Positions 10,180-18,585 of a stretch of 42,587 nt of DNA are shown in pieces. Source of the stretch: Streptomyces spiramenti (GTDB taxonomy: Bacteria; Actinomycetota; Actinomycetes; Streptomycetales; Streptomycetaceae); contig NZ_JAAVJB010000018.1 of NCBI RefSeq assembly GCF_012034385.1, positions 1 through 42,587 on the forward strand. Reading direction: 5' to 3'. Numbering within the stretch: position 1 is the stretch's first letter; every line of letters starts with the position of its first letter. A program made the position numbers and the translations under genes. The notes under the pieces were generated by a model. The model was not told the origin of the DNA, made no database searches, and saw only the letters and a program-made list of their open reading frames with translations.

Positions 10180-10707
10180 GTGCAGCTAGTCGTCGCCCGC
10201 ATCGGACGGGCCCACGGCATCAAGGGCGACCTGACCGTGGAGGTTCGCACCGACGAACCCGAACTGCGTCTCGGGCCGGGGGCCGTCCTGATGACCGACC
10301 CCCCGGAGCGCGGGCCGCTCACGGTCGAGACCGGCCGGGTGCACAGTGGTCGGCTGCTGCTGCACTTCGAGGGCGTGCACGACCGCACCGCTGCCGAGGA
10401 GCTGCGGAACACACTCCTCATCGCCGAGGTGGATCCCGAGGAGCAGCCGGAGGACCCGGAGGAGTTCTACGACCACCAGCTCGTCGATCTCGACGTCACG
10501 ACCGCGGACGGGACGGCGGTGGGGCGGGTGACCGAGGTGGCGCACCTTCCCTCGCAGGACCTGCTCGTGGTCGAGCGCGCCGACGGCAGCGAGGTCATGA
10601 TCCCGTTCGTCAGCGAGTTCGTCCCCGAGATCGATCTGGAGGAGCAGCGGCTCGTCGTCACACCTCCCCCCGGACTGCTGGACGACGACACGGTCGACGA
10701 GGTCTGA
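10180..10707 (+). CDS. rimM: 16S rRNA processing protein RimM
   Basis: A 175-residue ribosome maturation factor for the 30S head that binds S19. The N-terminal motif [24 protein letters not shown] (about 4-27) is the family hallmark, and the C-terminal PRC-barrel-like part includes [19 protein letters not shown] and [14 protein letters not shown]. It starts at GTG 10180 with AAAGGA about 10 nt upstream. The stop is 4 bp ahead of trmD, indicating co-translation. Spacing and order (rpsP, KH, rimM, trmD, rplS) match the usual bacterial cluster. Confidence 0.96.
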   Translation: MQLVVARIGRAHGIKGDLTVEVRTDEPELRLGPGAVLMTDPPERGPLTVETGRVHSGRLLLHFEGVHDRTAAEELRNTLLIAEVDPEEQPEDPEEFYDHQLVDLDVTTADGTAVGRVTEVAHLPSQDLLVVERADGSEVMIPFVSEFVPEIDLEEQRLVVTPPPGLLDDDTVDEV

Positions 10708-10711
10708 CGTC

Positions 10712-11578
10712 ATGCGGATCGACGTCATCACGATCTTCCCCGAGTACCTCACCCCGCTGGACGTCTCCCTGGTCGGCAAGGCCCGCCGACGAGGGCTGCT
10801 CGACGTCCGTGTGCACGACCTCCGTGAGTGGACGCACGACCGTCACCGCACGGTCGACGACACCCCCTACGGGGGCGGCCCGGGCATGGTGATGAAGCCG
10901 GAACCCTGGGGGGAGGCGCTGGACGACGTCATCGGTGGACACGGGGCGGAGCATGACGTGCCCCGTGCCGAGGAACCGGACGGGGAGCCCGCGACTGCCG
11001 GACCGCGCCCCGTGCTGGTGGTGCCCACACCCAGCGGGACCCCCTTCACCCAGAAGGTCGCGGCGGAGCTCGCGGCGGAACCCTGGCTGGTCTTCACCCC
11101 CGCCCGCTACGAGGGCATCGATCGCCGGGTCGTCGACGCCTACGCGCAGCGCATGGAGGTGCGCGAGCTCTCCGTCGGTGACTACGTGCTGGCCGGCGGC
11201 GAGGCGCCCGTGCTCGTCATGGTGGAGGCCGTGGCGCGGCTGCTCCCCGGGGTGCTCGGTAACGCCGAGTCCCACCGCGACGACTCGTTCGCCGAGGGCT
11301 CCATGACTTCGCTGCTGGAAGGGCCGGTGTACACCAAGCCGCTCGAGTGGCGTGGTCACGAGGTCCCGGAGGTGCTGCTCAGCGGTCACCACGGCCGCAT
11401 CTCCCGTTGGCGCAGGGACGAGGCGCTCCGCCGCACCGCCCTGAACCGTCCGGAGCTGCTCCGTGCGGTGGAACCGGCCGCGACGGACCGAGCGGACCGC
11501 GCCACGCTCGCGGAACTGGGCTGGGAGCCCCGGCCCGACGGCCGATTTGGGCCAACCGATCGCGACATGGAAGAATGA
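10712..11578 (+). CDS. trmD: tRNA (guanine-N1)-methyltransferase TrmD
   Basis: A 288-residue SPOUT-class enzyme that methylates G37 of tRNAs to prevent frameshifting. Visible motifs are [13 protein letters not shown] at the start, the substrate motif [25 protein letters not shown], and the trefoil-knot SAM site [31 protein letters not shown] (about 155-185). A variable insertion (about 70-105) lengthens it compared with the E. coli protein. ATG 10712 is 4 bp after rimM. A candidate rplS promoter lies in its last codons. Confidence 0.97.
   Translation: MRIDVITIFPEYLTPLDVSLVGKARRRGLLDVRVHDLREWTHDRHRTVDDTPYGGGPGMVMKPEPWGEALDDVIGGHGAEHDVPRAEEPDGEPATAGPRPVLVVPTPSGTPFTQKVAAELAAEPWLVFTPARYEGIDRRVVDAYAQRMEVRELSVGDYVLAGGEAPVLVMVEAVARLLPGVLGNAESHRDDSFAEGSMTSLLEGPVYTKPLEWRGHEVPEVLLSGHHGRISRWRRDEALRRTALNRPELLRAVEPAATDRADRATLAELGWEPRPDGRFGPTDRDMEE
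11547..11576 (+). promoter_or_regulatory. Candidate rplS promoter inside the end of trmD
   Basis: TTGGGC (11547-11552), 18 bp, then AAGAAT (11571-11576) looks like a housekeeping-type promoter. It would give rplS a transcript with a leader of about 140 nt and let L19 be made in excess over TrmD. The remaining leader to 11723 shows no clear regulatory fold. Confidence 0.45.
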
Positions 11579-11723
11579 GTCGCTGCCGTCCGTCGGCGTG
11601 TGACCCTGCCACAGGGGGAACGACACCGCCGCGACGGCCAGGGGCACCCAACTGGCGCCCCACCCCACCCGACACCGTGATTCCGCCGCTGACCTGTGGC
11701 ATCGGCGAAGAGAGCAGCAGAGC

Positions 11724-12071
11724 ATGAACCTTCTGGACAGCGTCGACTCCGCATCGCTGCGCAGCGACATTCCGGCCTTCCGCCCGGGCGACACCGTCAA
11801 CGTCCACGTGCGTGTCATCGAGGGCACCCGCTCCCGTGTGCAGCAGTTCAAGGGCGTGGTCATCCGTCGCCAGGGCGCCGGGGTCCGTGAGACCTTCACC
11901 GTCCGCAAGGTCAGCTTCGGCGTGGGCGTCGAGCGCACCTTCCCGGTCCACACCCCGGTGGTCGAGAAGATCGAGCTCGTGACCCGTGGTGACGTGCGTC
12001 GCGCCAAGCTGTACTACCTCCGTGAGCTGCGCGGCAAGGCCGCCAAGATCAAGGAGAAGCGCGACAACTGA
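11724..12071 (+). CDS. rplS: 50S ribosomal protein L19
   Basis: A 115-residue L19 protein at the 30S-50S interface. Conserved features are [36 protein letters not shown] (about 13-48), [24 protein letters not shown], and the C-terminal block [22 protein letters not shown]. It is full length and starts at ATG with AGAGAGCAG upstream. It closes the rpsP-trmD region, and the signal peptidase cluster starts 37 bp later. Confidence 0.97.
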   Translation: MNLLDSVDSASLRSDIPAFRPGDTVNVHVRVIEGTRSRVQQFKGVVIRRQGAGVRETFTVRKVSFGVGVERTFPVHTPVVEKIELVTRGDVRRAKLYYLRELRGKAAKIKEKRDN

Positions 12072-12076
12072 GCTCC

Positions 12077-12109
12077 GATCGTGTGAGCGGTGCGGTTACG
12101 ATCTCGACG
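12077..12109 (+). promoter_or_regulatory. sipW promoter with overlapping inverted repeat
   Basis: TACGAT (12097-12102) is a good -10 element placed 6 bp before the GTG start at 12109, so transcription would begin at the start codon (leaderless mRNA). An inverted repeat GATCGT (12077-12082) and ACGATC (12098-12103) brackets the core promoter and could be an operator. No clear -35 box is seen. Confidence 0.4.
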
Positions 12110-12807
12110 TGACCGACTCCGACGCAGCGCCCCAGGAGCGCGACCCCTCTCCCTCCCCACCGGAGGTCGACGAGAGGCGGTCGCGCTCCTGGCGTCTTTG
12201 GGGGGCCTGTTTTCTGGCGCTGGTCGTGGGCTTCGCACTGACCAGCGCGTTCGTGATGCAGGCGTTCCTCATCCCCAGCGGATCGATGGAGAACACCCTG
12301 CGGGTGGGTGACCGGGTCGTGGTCAACAAGCTCGCTTATCGCTTTGGCGACATTGGTCGGGGCGATATCGTGGTGTTCGACGGAACGGGATCGTTCGTTC
12401 ACGGTACGTCCGAACCCGGTCCGGTGGTCCGTACAGCCCGGTCGGTCGGTGCGTACCTGGGGCTGGCCTCGTCCGGGGACACCGACTACATCAAGCGGGT
12501 GATCGGGATCGGCGGGGACCGAGTGGTCTGTTGCGACGACGACGGCTGGATCACGGTGAACGGTGATCCCGTGCCGGAACCCTATCTGCACCCCGGGGAC
12601 GAGCCCTCGGGCGTGAGCTTCGACGTCGAGGTACCGGCGGGACGGCTCTGGGTGCTGGGTGACCACCGGTCCGACTCCAGCGACTCCCGTGACCACCTCG
12701 GTTCACCCGGGGGCGGCATGGTGCCCGAGGAGAGGGTGATCGGCCGGGCGGAGGCGGTGGTGTGGCCCCCGGCGCGCACCGGCGGGCTACGGCCGGCCGA
12801 TGGGTAG
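12109..12807 (+). CDS. sipW: Type I signal peptidase (first of four, SipW-like)
   Basis: A 232-residue membrane serine protease that removes Sec and Tat signal peptides on the outer membrane face. One N-terminal membrane helix (about 29-49) precedes the catalytic Ser59 in IPSGSM. The general base is Lys129 in YIKRVIGIGGD, and the box E region LGDHRSDSSDSRDHL follows. An insert (about 92-122) lies between the two catalytic boxes. I chose GTG 12109 because the upstream frame is out-of-frame rplS and because a -10 element sits just before it. The stop overlaps the next peptidase gene by 8 nt. Symbol assigned by analogy to the S. lividans sipWXYZ order. Confidence 0.9.
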   Translation: MTDSDAAPQERDPSPSPPEVDERRSRSWRLWGACFLALVVGFALTSAFVMQAFLIPSGSMENTLRVGDRVVVNKLAYRFGDIGRGDIVVFDGTGSFVHGTSEPGPVVRTARSVGAYLGLASSGDTDYIKRVIGIGGDRVVCCDDDGWITVNGDPVPEPYLHPGDEPSGVSFDVEVPAGRLWVLGDHRSDSSDSRDHLGSPGGGMVPEERVIGRAEAVVWPPARTGGLRPADG

Positions 12808-13609
12808 CCGCGGCCGTCCGCGAGGCACGCCGCCGTCACGAGTGCAGCAGCAGCCCGGTACCGGAGGTTTGCCGCCCAACCGGTTGGGCGGCGGGCGGGC
12901 CGCCCGCAGGCGTGTCGCGCGCCGCATCCGGCGTCGCCGCCGGCTTCGCGCGACACGCGAGATCCCGATGCTGGTCGGCATAGCACTCGGCATCGCCCTT
13001 CTCATCAAGACATTCATGGTGCAGGCCTTCGTCATCCCCTCCGGCTCGATGGAGCCGACGATCCAGGTCGACGACCGGGTGCTGGTGAACAAGTTCACGC
13101 CGTGGCTCGGCTGGGAGCCGGATCGCGGTGACGTGGTGGTGTTCAAGGACCCCGGCGGGTGGCTGGAGACGGAGAACGGTCCGCCCCGCGCTGGTGATCC
13201 GCCGGTGATCGGTGAGCTCAAGACCGCTCTCAGCTGGATCGGGCTTCTTCCCAAGGAGGACGAGGACCTGATCAAGAGAGTGGTCGGGATAGGGGGCGAC
13301 TCCGTCGTCTGCTGCGACGAGGGGGGCAGCGTCACGGTCAACGGCGTTCCGGTCGAGGAACCCTACGTGCACGCCGGGAACGAACCGTCGACCATACCCT
13401 TCGACGTGACGGTGCCTCAGGACCACGTGTTCGTTCTGGGGGACCACCGGTCGAACTCGGCTGATTCGCGGTTCCACCTGGACGGCCCGGCGGAGGGCGC
13501 GGTGCCGGTGGATCTGGTGGTCGGGAGGGCAGGCGTCATCGCGTGGCCGTATGCTCACTGGAGTCGCCTCGGCGGCTCGGGGGCGTTCGACACGGTGCCC
13601 GAGCCGTAG
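12800..13609 (+). CDS. sipX: Type I signal peptidase (second of four, SipX-like)
   Basis: A 269-residue signal peptidase I. Its cytoplasmic N-terminus is strikingly basic, with an Arg-rich run at about residues 33-53, before a single membrane helix (about 55-78). The dyad is Ser83 (IPSGSM) and Lys159 (LIKRVVGIGGD), and box E is LGDHRSNSADSRFHL. No C-terminal membrane helix is obvious. ATG 12800 overlaps the previous gene by 8 nt, so the two are translationally coupled. In S. lividans sipW, sipX and sipY form one operon. Confidence 0.9.
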   Translation: MGSRGRPRGTPPSRVQQQPGTGGLPPNRLGGGRAARRRVARRIRRRRRLRATREIPMLVGIALGIALLIKTFMVQAFVIPSGSMEPTIQVDDRVLVNKFTPWLGWEPDRGDVVVFKDPGGWLETENGPPRAGDPPVIGELKTALSWIGLLPKEDEDLIKRVVGIGGDSVVCCDEGGSVTVNGVPVEEPYVHAGNEPSTIPFDVTVPQDHVFVLGDHRSNSADSRFHLDGPAEGAVPVDLVVGRAGVIAWPYAHWSRLGGSGAFDTVPEP

Positions 13610-13669
13610 CCGGTCGCCGTCCGGCCCACCGCGCGGAGCACCGTGCGGACGGGGTCGAAAGAAAAGACA

Positions 13670-13710
13670 GAACTCCCGACCCCTGCGGAACTCCCGCTCG
13701 TTATGGGAGT
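13670..13710 (+). promoter_or_regulatory. Repeat-rich leader upstream of the third signal peptidase
   Basis: GAACTCCCG occurs twice, at 13670-13678 and 13688-13696 (18-bp pitch). The second copy overlaps a short inverted repeat ACTCCC...GGGAGT (about 13690-13710) with TTATGG inside. The 157-bp gap is less GC-rich than the flanking genes, with a GAAAGAAAAGACAGAA tract. This suggests a separate promoter or operator for the third peptidase gene. Confidence 0.35.
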
Positions 13711-13766
13711 GAACCTGTGAGCCTGTTCCGTCCCTCGGGCAGGTCGCCCAGCGCTGAGGAGTCGAT

Positions 13767-14765
13767 GTGGGGGATGTGGCAGTCGGAGCACGGTCCGGAG
13801 GCCCCGACGGGCCGGACCGCCGTCCGTCCACGGGGAGCCCCGAGGCGGACGAGGTCGGCGTGAACGGTGCGGGACGTGGCCCTGGCCCCGACGGTGCCGG
13901 TCCGCACGGGGCCGGCGACGAGAGCGGTGACATGGACGGTCGGACACCTGGACCAGCGGAGCCCGGCGAGGGGGAGGACGGGGGCCGCGAGGGACGTGGG
14001 CGGACGAAGAACCGTTCGTTCTGGAAGGAACTCCCGATCCTCATCGGTGTCGCCCTGGTGCTGGCGCTCCTGATCAAGACCTTCCTGCTGCAGGCGTTCT
14101 CCATCCCCTCGGACTCGATGCAGAACACCCTGCAGCGCGGCGACCGGGTGCTCGTGGACAAGCTCACCCCGTGGTTCGGTGCCACGCCCGATCGGGGCGA
14201 GGTCATCGTTTTCCGCGATCCGGGCGGCTGGTTGCCGCCCCCCGCGAACGAGGGAGGGTTCTGGCCGACGGTGCAGGAGGGGCTGAGCCAGATCGGCCTC
14301 ATGCCCTCCGCCGAGGACCAGAACCTCATCAAGCGCGTCATCGCGGTCGGCGGCGACACCGTGGAGTGCCAGGAAGGCGGTCCCGTCACCGTCAACGGCG
14401 TGGCGGTGCAGGAGACGGACTTCATCTTCCCCGGCAACAGCGCTTGCGACGACCGGCCGTTCGGGCCTATCGACATCCCCGAGGGGCGTCTGTGGGTCAT
14501 GGGCGACCACCGTCAGGATTCGCAGGACTCGCGCTTCCACATGAACGGCCCCGGCGGCGGCACGGTCGCCGAGGACAGCGTCGTCGGTCGTGCGATCGTC
14601 GTGGCCTGGCCGATCAACCGCTGGTCGGTGCTTTCGGTGCCCGAGGGCTACTCCTCGTCGCTGGACAACGCGATGGCGGTCGCTGCCCCAGGAGCGCTCG
14701 GAGTCGCGGGTGCGGTGCCTCTGGTGCTGTTGCGCCGCCACCTCGTGAGCCGCGCGCACCGCTGA
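13767..14765 (+). CDS. sipY: Type I signal peptidase (third of four, SipY-like)
   Basis: The longest of the four at 332 residues. A Gly/Pro/Asp/Glu-rich cytoplasmic N-terminus (1 to about 85) is followed by a membrane helix (about 89-111). The dyad is Ser117 (IPSDSM) and Lys179 (LIKRVIAVGGD), with box E MGDHRQDSQDSRFHM. A second hydrophobic segment near the C-terminus (about 303-322) makes it a two-helix type with a basic cytoplasmic end. Start GTG 13767 has GAGGAG at the right distance. SipY is the main signal peptidase in S. lividans; whether this is so here cannot be seen. Confidence 0.9.
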   Translation: MGDVAVGARSGGPDGPDRRPSTGSPEADEVGVNGAGRGPGPDGAGPHGAGDESGDMDGRTPGPAEPGEGEDGGREGRGRTKNRSFWKELPILIGVALVLALLIKTFLLQAFSIPSDSMQNTLQRGDRVLVDKLTPWFGATPDRGEVIVFRDPGGWLPPPANEGGFWPTVQEGLSQIGLMPSAEDQNLIKRVIAVGGDTVECQEGGPVTVNGVAVQETDFIFPGNSACDDRPFGPIDIPEGRLWVMGDHRQDSQDSRFHMNGPGGGTVAEDSVVGRAIVVAWPINRWSVLSVPEGYSSSLDNAMAVAAPGALGVAGAVPLVLLRRHLVSRAHR

Positions 14766-15002
14766 TCGAGTTGCCCCACGGACGGCTGCGCGCCCGCCAC
14801 CGGGGTCGGGCCGCGGGGCAGCCGGGAGGCCGGCGCAGGGGAGTCCGCAGAGGCCCCGCGCCACGCCGTGCGATGCTCCGCAGTGCGCGCGCGGCGGCGT
14901 TTCCGGTCGCGCTGCGGCCCGGTGTCGTGCGTGATCCAGCCGGGGGCGAGCGGGGTCGGGGCGCCCGGGAGTCTGCCGGGGCGGTGAACTCCGTCCGCTG
15001 GG

Positions 15003-15008
15003 TAGGGT
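15003..15008 (+). promoter_or_regulatory. Candidate -10 of the fourth signal peptidase gene
   Basis: TAGGGT matches the Streptomyces -10 pattern TANNNT and lies 34 bp before ATG 15042, leaving a leader of about 27 nt that holds GGAGGA. No convincing -35 was found. It fits the reported separate transcription of sipZ. The rest of the 276-bp gap after sipY holds only an imperfect hairpin near 14770-14821. Confidence 0.35.
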
Positions 15009-15041
15009 CACGGTTCGAAGGCCGGGGATACGGAGGACGCC

Positions 15042-15749
15042 ATGAGCGCAGCACGTCGCGGACGCCTGGGGCGTCTGCTGGCCAACCTCACCGTTGCCGT
15101 GGGATGCGTGCTCTTCCTGGGCGGTTTCGTCATGGCGGCGTTCCTGTACCAGCCCTACCTCGTTCCCACGGACTCGATGGCGCCGACCGTGTCGGCGAAC
15201 GACAGGGTCGTGGCGCAGCGGATCGACGGCCATGAGGTGCGCCGTGGCGACATCGTCGTCTTCCGGGACGCCGCGTGGAGTGAGCTCCCGATGGTCAAGC
15301 GCGTCGTCGGAGTCGGCGGCGACCACGTCACCTGTTGTGACGAGGGTGGCCTGCTGCAGGTGAACGGCAACCCTGTTCCGGAGCCGTACCGTGCGGGTGA
15401 CGGCCCGGCCTCCCGTCACGACTTCGACGCGCGGGTCCCGGCGGGAGAGCTGTTCCTGCTGGGCGACGAACGGCTCGACTCGGTCGATTCCCGATCTCTG
15501 CTGGCGGATGGCGGCACCGGCACCGTCGCGGAGGACGCCGTGGTGGCTCGGGTGGAGGCGGTGGCGTGGCCACCCGGCCGCGCAGGCCTGGTTTCCCGTC
15601 CGGGTGCGTTCGCCGAGCTGCCGGGCGGGGTTTCCGACCCCGGCCCGCTGCGACTGCTGGTCACCTCGACCCTCGTGGGAGCCGTGCTGATCCTCGTCGG
15701 TTCGACTACCGGCGCGATTACCGCGCGTGTCGCGCGTCGGAAGGCGTAA
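15042..15749 (+). CDS. sipZ: Type I signal peptidase (fourth of four, SipZ-like)
   Basis: A 235-residue signal peptidase I with membrane helices at both ends (about 12-34 and 205-228). The catalytic Ser45 lies in VPTDSM rather than the more common IPSGSM, and Lys86 in MVKRVVGVGGD is intact. Box E is LGDERLDSVDSRSLL, where the usual GDHR histidine is Glu. ATG 15042 follows GGAGGA. In other streptomycetes sipZ heads an operon with a Nudix hydrolase and further genes; here the next gene is DUF2469 after 110 bp, with no Nudix gene between. Confidence 0.9.
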   Translation: MSAARRGRLGRLLANLTVAVGCVLFLGGFVMAAFLYQPYLVPTDSMAPTVSANDRVVAQRIDGHEVRRGDIVVFRDAAWSELPMVKRVVGVGGDHVTCCDEGGLLQVNGNPVPEPYRAGDGPASRHDFDARVPAGELFLLGDERLDSVDSRSLLADGGTGTVAEDAVVARVEAVAWPPGRAGLVSRPGAFAELPGGVSDPGPLRLLVTSTLVGAVLILVGSTTGAITARVARRKA

Positions 15750-15859
15750 CGTTCACTCTGGCGGTAGGCGTGACACTGTGTGACCGTGCGTGACATCGTG
15801 CGCACCGTGTCCGTCCGTCAAGCACAATGTGTGGACAGAACGGCTGAAGGGATCACGCG

Positions 15860-16201
15860 ATGAGCGCCGAGGATCTCGAGAAGTACGAGACCGAGATGGA
15901 GCTGAAGCTCTATCGGGAGTATCGGGATGTGGTCGGACTCTTCACCTACGTGATCGAGACCGACCGGCGCTTCTACCTCACCAACGACTACGAGATGCAG
16001 GTCCACTCGGTCCAGGGCGAGGTGTTCTTCGAGGTCTCCATGGCGGACGCCTGGGTGTGGGACATGTATCGGCCCGCCCGCTTCGTCAAACAGGTCAGGG
16101 TGCTCACCTTCAAGGACGTGAACATCGAGGAGCTCAACCGCAGCGAGCTGGACCTGACACAGGACTCGGGCTTCGGCTCCGCAGGTGAGGCCGGGAGCTG
16201 A
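15860..16201 (+). CDS. DUF2469 family protein
   Basis: A 113-residue conserved actinobacterial protein of unknown function. The sequence SAEDLEKYETEMELKLYREYRDVVGLFTYVIETDRRFYL and the later VWDMYRPARFVKQVRVLTFKDVNIEEL are strongly conserved in the family. It is acidic and soluble, with no catalytic motif visible. ATG 15860 has GAAGGG upstream. In other streptomycetes it sits directly before yraN-yifB-dprA; here yraN is about 6.7 kb away in the opposite direction (see inversion finding). A single DnaA-box-like CTGTCCACA is in its leader (15830-15838, minus strand). Confidence 0.9.
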   Translation: MSAEDLEKYETEMELKLYREYRDVVGLFTYVIETDRRFYLTNDYEMQVHSVQGEVFFEVSMADAWVWDMYRPARFVKQVRVLTFKDVNIEELNRSELDLTQDSGFGSAGEAGS

Positions 16202-16274
16202 GGCGACCGTCGGCGACGGTGGAAGCGAGCTGCGTCAACACGCCGGATGAGAGTTACTCGCGAGGCTGACGAAG

Positions 16275-16301
16275 TTTTCCACAGGTGCCCACTTGTCCAC
16301 C
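16275..16301 (+). promoter_or_regulatory. Pair of DnaA-box-like motifs upstream of the M23 peptidase gene
   Basis: TTTTCCACA (16275-16283) and TTGTCCACC (16293-16301) are both close to the Streptomyces DnaA box TTGTCCACA and have an 18-bp start-to-start spacing. A pair with the same pitch occurs in the opposite orientation at 22990-23016. The pair lies about 42 bp before the M23 start codon. Confidence 0.45.
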
Positions 16302-16342
16302 GAGGTCAACAGCGGCGGAGACTCCGCTGCCACTCTTCGGAC

Positions 16343-17578
16343 ATGTTCGCACCCCGAAGCTCTTTCGCACGCTGTCTGACCTCCGCTCTCGCCCTGGCCG
16401 CGGCCGTGCTGGTCTGCGCGGCCTGCGTTCCCCTTGCCGTGGCGGCGGCCCGCGCCGACGGAGGGGCGCCGGGGCCCGGTTCTGCTCCACCCGCACCGGC
16501 GAGAGGCGGCGCGTGTGCCGACTGCCCGAAGGATGGACCGGTGCTCGCAGAGCCTGCGCGGGCCGAAGCCCCGCCCGCCTGGGCGGATCCGCGAAGCCGT
16601 GCCGAGAGGCGTGCGCAGGAACCGCCGCCGTCCACCCTGGAGCCTGCCGACGCGGTCGTGCAGCCCCCAAACCACCGCACACCACCGCCCGCCATGCCGC
16701 CCCGCCCCGAGGGGGACGGTGAGCAGCCGTCCCCCTCGCCGGCTGCCGGACCTGGAGGCGGTCCTGTCCCCGCCGCCGCGGCTGCGCGCCCCTGGTTCCC
16801 CGGTAGTGGAGGCGACTGGCCGCTGTCGCCGGCCCCCGCCCTGCTGCGGCTCTGGGAGCCTCCCGCCGCGCCGTGGGCCCCGGGCCACCGAGGGGTGGAC
16901 CTCGCCGCGAGGTCGGGGGACGACGTCCACGCGGCGGTGGACGGCCGGGTCACCTTCGCCGGGAGGGTGGCGGGCCGGGACGTGCTGGTCATCGCCGTCG
17001 CGGGGACGGGTCTGCGGATGACCCACGAGCCGGTCACCGCTCGTGTCGCGGCGGGCACCACGGTTCGGCGCGGTGAGGTGGTGGGCGTCGTCTCCGGAGG
17101 ACCGTTCCACTGCGCCGAGGGATGCGTGCACTGGGGGCTGCTCGACGGTAGTACCTACCTGGACCCGCTCTCCCTCCTTCGTCGTGGTCCCTCTCGGCTG
17201 CTGCCGGTGCTCGACGTACCACTGCCGGAGCGGACGGAAGACGTTCGTTCCGGGGGTGCCGCACACCGCGTGACCGGCCGCCGTGCCGCTGCTCGGACGC
17301 CCTCACCGCGAGCTGCGGTCACCGCCGGCCGCGGAGGAGCGACGCGACCGCCCAGGGGCGCCGTCCGGAGGGCCGCCACCGGCCCCCGGGGAGGCCGTCG
17401 GGTCGCGGAACCAGGAGCACTCCGCCGTCCCGGAGCACCGGCGACGGCGAGCCCGCGCGGGAGCGCACTCACCCGTGGGCGACTGTCCGCACCGACGGTT
17501 CCGTCGGGGCGGCGAGACCGGGACGGCCCCGACCCGCCGGGTCGCGGCGCCCGCGTGGTTGCGAGACCGTGGCGGTAG
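16343..17578 (+). CDS. Secreted M23-family (LytM-like) peptidase domain protein
   Basis: A 411-residue exported protein with a Sec signal peptide (cleavage near ARA-D, about residue 38). A Pro/Ala-rich linker leads to an M23 domain (about 150-300): HRGVD supplies zinc ligands His182 and Asp186, and CVHWG carries His263. The first histidine of the usual HxH motif is Cys261, so peptidase activity is uncertain; I recall similar CLHWG sequences in streptomycete relatives. After DPLSLLRRGPSRLLPV the last roughly 110 residues become Arg/Pro-rich with relaxed third-base composition, unlike the domain. This suggests a disordered tail or a frameshift that removed the original end. I chose ATG 16343 because the signal peptide begins there. 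Confidence 0.7.
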   Translation: MFAPRSSFARCLTSALALAAAVLVCAACVPLAVAAARADGGAPGPGSAPPAPARGGACADCPKDGPVLAEPARAEAPPAWADPRSRAERRAQEPPPSTLEPADAVVQPPNHRTPPPAMPPRPEGDGEQPSPSPAAGPGGGPVPAAAAARPWFPGSGGDWPLSPAPALLRLWEPPAAPWAPGHRGVDLAARSGDDVHAAVDGRVTFAGRVAGRDVLVIAVAGTGLRMTHEPVTARVAAGTTVRRGEVVGVVSGGPFHCAEGCVHWGLLDGSTYLDPLSLLRRGPSRLLPVLDVPLPERTEDVRSGGAAHRVTGRRAAARTPSPRAAVTAGRGGATRPPRGAVRRAATGPRGGRRVAEPGALRRPGAPATASPRGSALTRGRLSAPTVPSGRRDRDGPDPPGRGARVVARPWR

Positions 17579-17758
17579 CACCGGGCGAGGTCTGCCGTAA
17601 CGCGTCCCACGACGATCAGCCGAGGTGCCCGCCCGGGACTCGTGCACCACGACGCCACGCTGGATCGCGCGACCCGGTCGGCTGCCGGGGGCCGTGCGAG
17701 AACCTGCCTGTGGAGTCACGGACCCGCGCAAAGCCCGGCGACCGCAGACCTGGCGAGG

Positions 17759-18346
17759 TCAGGTAGGCGAGCCGGCGGCGCCGCGCAGCGCGAGTGCCAC
17801 GGCGTTCTCGGTGATGAGCGCGCGCTCCTCGACGCCCAGCGCCGCTCGGCGCACGGCCGCGTCCACGATCCCCTGCAGCAGTACGGCCGACAGTCTGGGG
17901 TCAGGCTGGCCCAACTCGGCCAGCACGCCCACCACGAGGTCGACGAGGGCTCCGTGCGCGGCGCGGATCTGTTCGCGTGCCGCGCTGTCCAGTTCGGCCG
18001 CGGCGATCGCCACGACGGCCTGGTGGCGCTCGTCCCCCGCGAGGGCGAGCTGCGCACGGACGTACGCCTCCAACTGCGCCCGAGAGGTGGGCGCGGCCAG
18101 TACCGCTTCCTCCACCTCCGCCGCCCATCGGGGGAAGTCAGCCGCGCAGAGCGCCTCTACCACGGCGCCACGCGAACGGAAGTACTCGTACACCGACGAC
18201 CGGGCCAGCCCGGTTCGCTCCGCCAGGGCAGGAAACGTCAGCGCTTTCGTCCCGCCCGAGGACAGGAGGTCGCGGGCTGCCGCCAGCAGTGCCTCGCGCT
18301 GCTGGCGACGATGCTCGGCCACAGAGGCCGCAGTGATCCTCGGCAC
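17759..18346 (-). CDS. TetR/AcrR family transcriptional regulator
   Basis: A 195-residue TetR-type repressor. The N-terminal helix-turn-helix (about residues 16-62) shows LTFPALAERTGLARSSVYEYFRSRGAVVEALC, clearly of the family. The C-terminal ligand-binding domain (about 75-195) has no assignable ligand. It begins at GTG 18346. TAGGCT lies 7 bp upstream on the minus strand, so a leaderless transcript is plausible. In S. coelicolor I recall a TetR regulator between whiG and the M23 peptidase gene upstream of rpsB; the same neighbours are present here. Targets are unknown. Confidence 0.9.
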   Translation of the reverse strand: MPRITAASVAEHRRQQREALLAAARDLLSSGGTKALTFPALAERTGLARSSVYEYFRSRGAVVEALCAADFPRWAAEVEEAVLAAPTSRAQLEAYVRAQLALAGDERHQAVVAIAAAELDSAAREQIRAAHGALVDLVVGVLAELGQPDPRLSAVLLQGIVDAAVRRAALGVEERALITENAVALALRGAAGSPT

Positions 18347-18585
18347 GGCTCCAGCCTAGAGCGTTCAAGCGAGGCGGAGCACCGTCCCGGACGACTTCCT
18401 CCGGCACCCGCCCGGTCAGGCCCTCGCCCGGGCCCCGGAGGGGACCCCAGGCTGCCGCGCGCAGCGGGGCCGGAAGGCCGCCGGCGCGGGCCCGGACAGC
18501 GTGGACCGTCGACGCCCGCAGGGGCGCGCAGGGAACCTCGGGCCGGGGACCGGGCCCCGACTTCGACCGCCGCTCCCGCCGCGGC

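Noticed and set aside
5787..10421. A 1544-codon open frame on the minus strand
   Set aside because: It runs antisense through ffh, the SprT-like gene, rpsP and rimM, and is Arg/Pro/Ser-rich; a typical shadow in very GC-rich DNA.
13701..15419. A 572-codon minus-strand frame over the signal peptidase genes
   Set aside because: Antisense to two clear signal peptidases with full motifs; composition is shadow-like.
15765..15800. Three GTGAC repeats upstream of DUF2469
   Set aside because: Unequal spacing (12 and 10 bp) and short; too weak for an operator claim.
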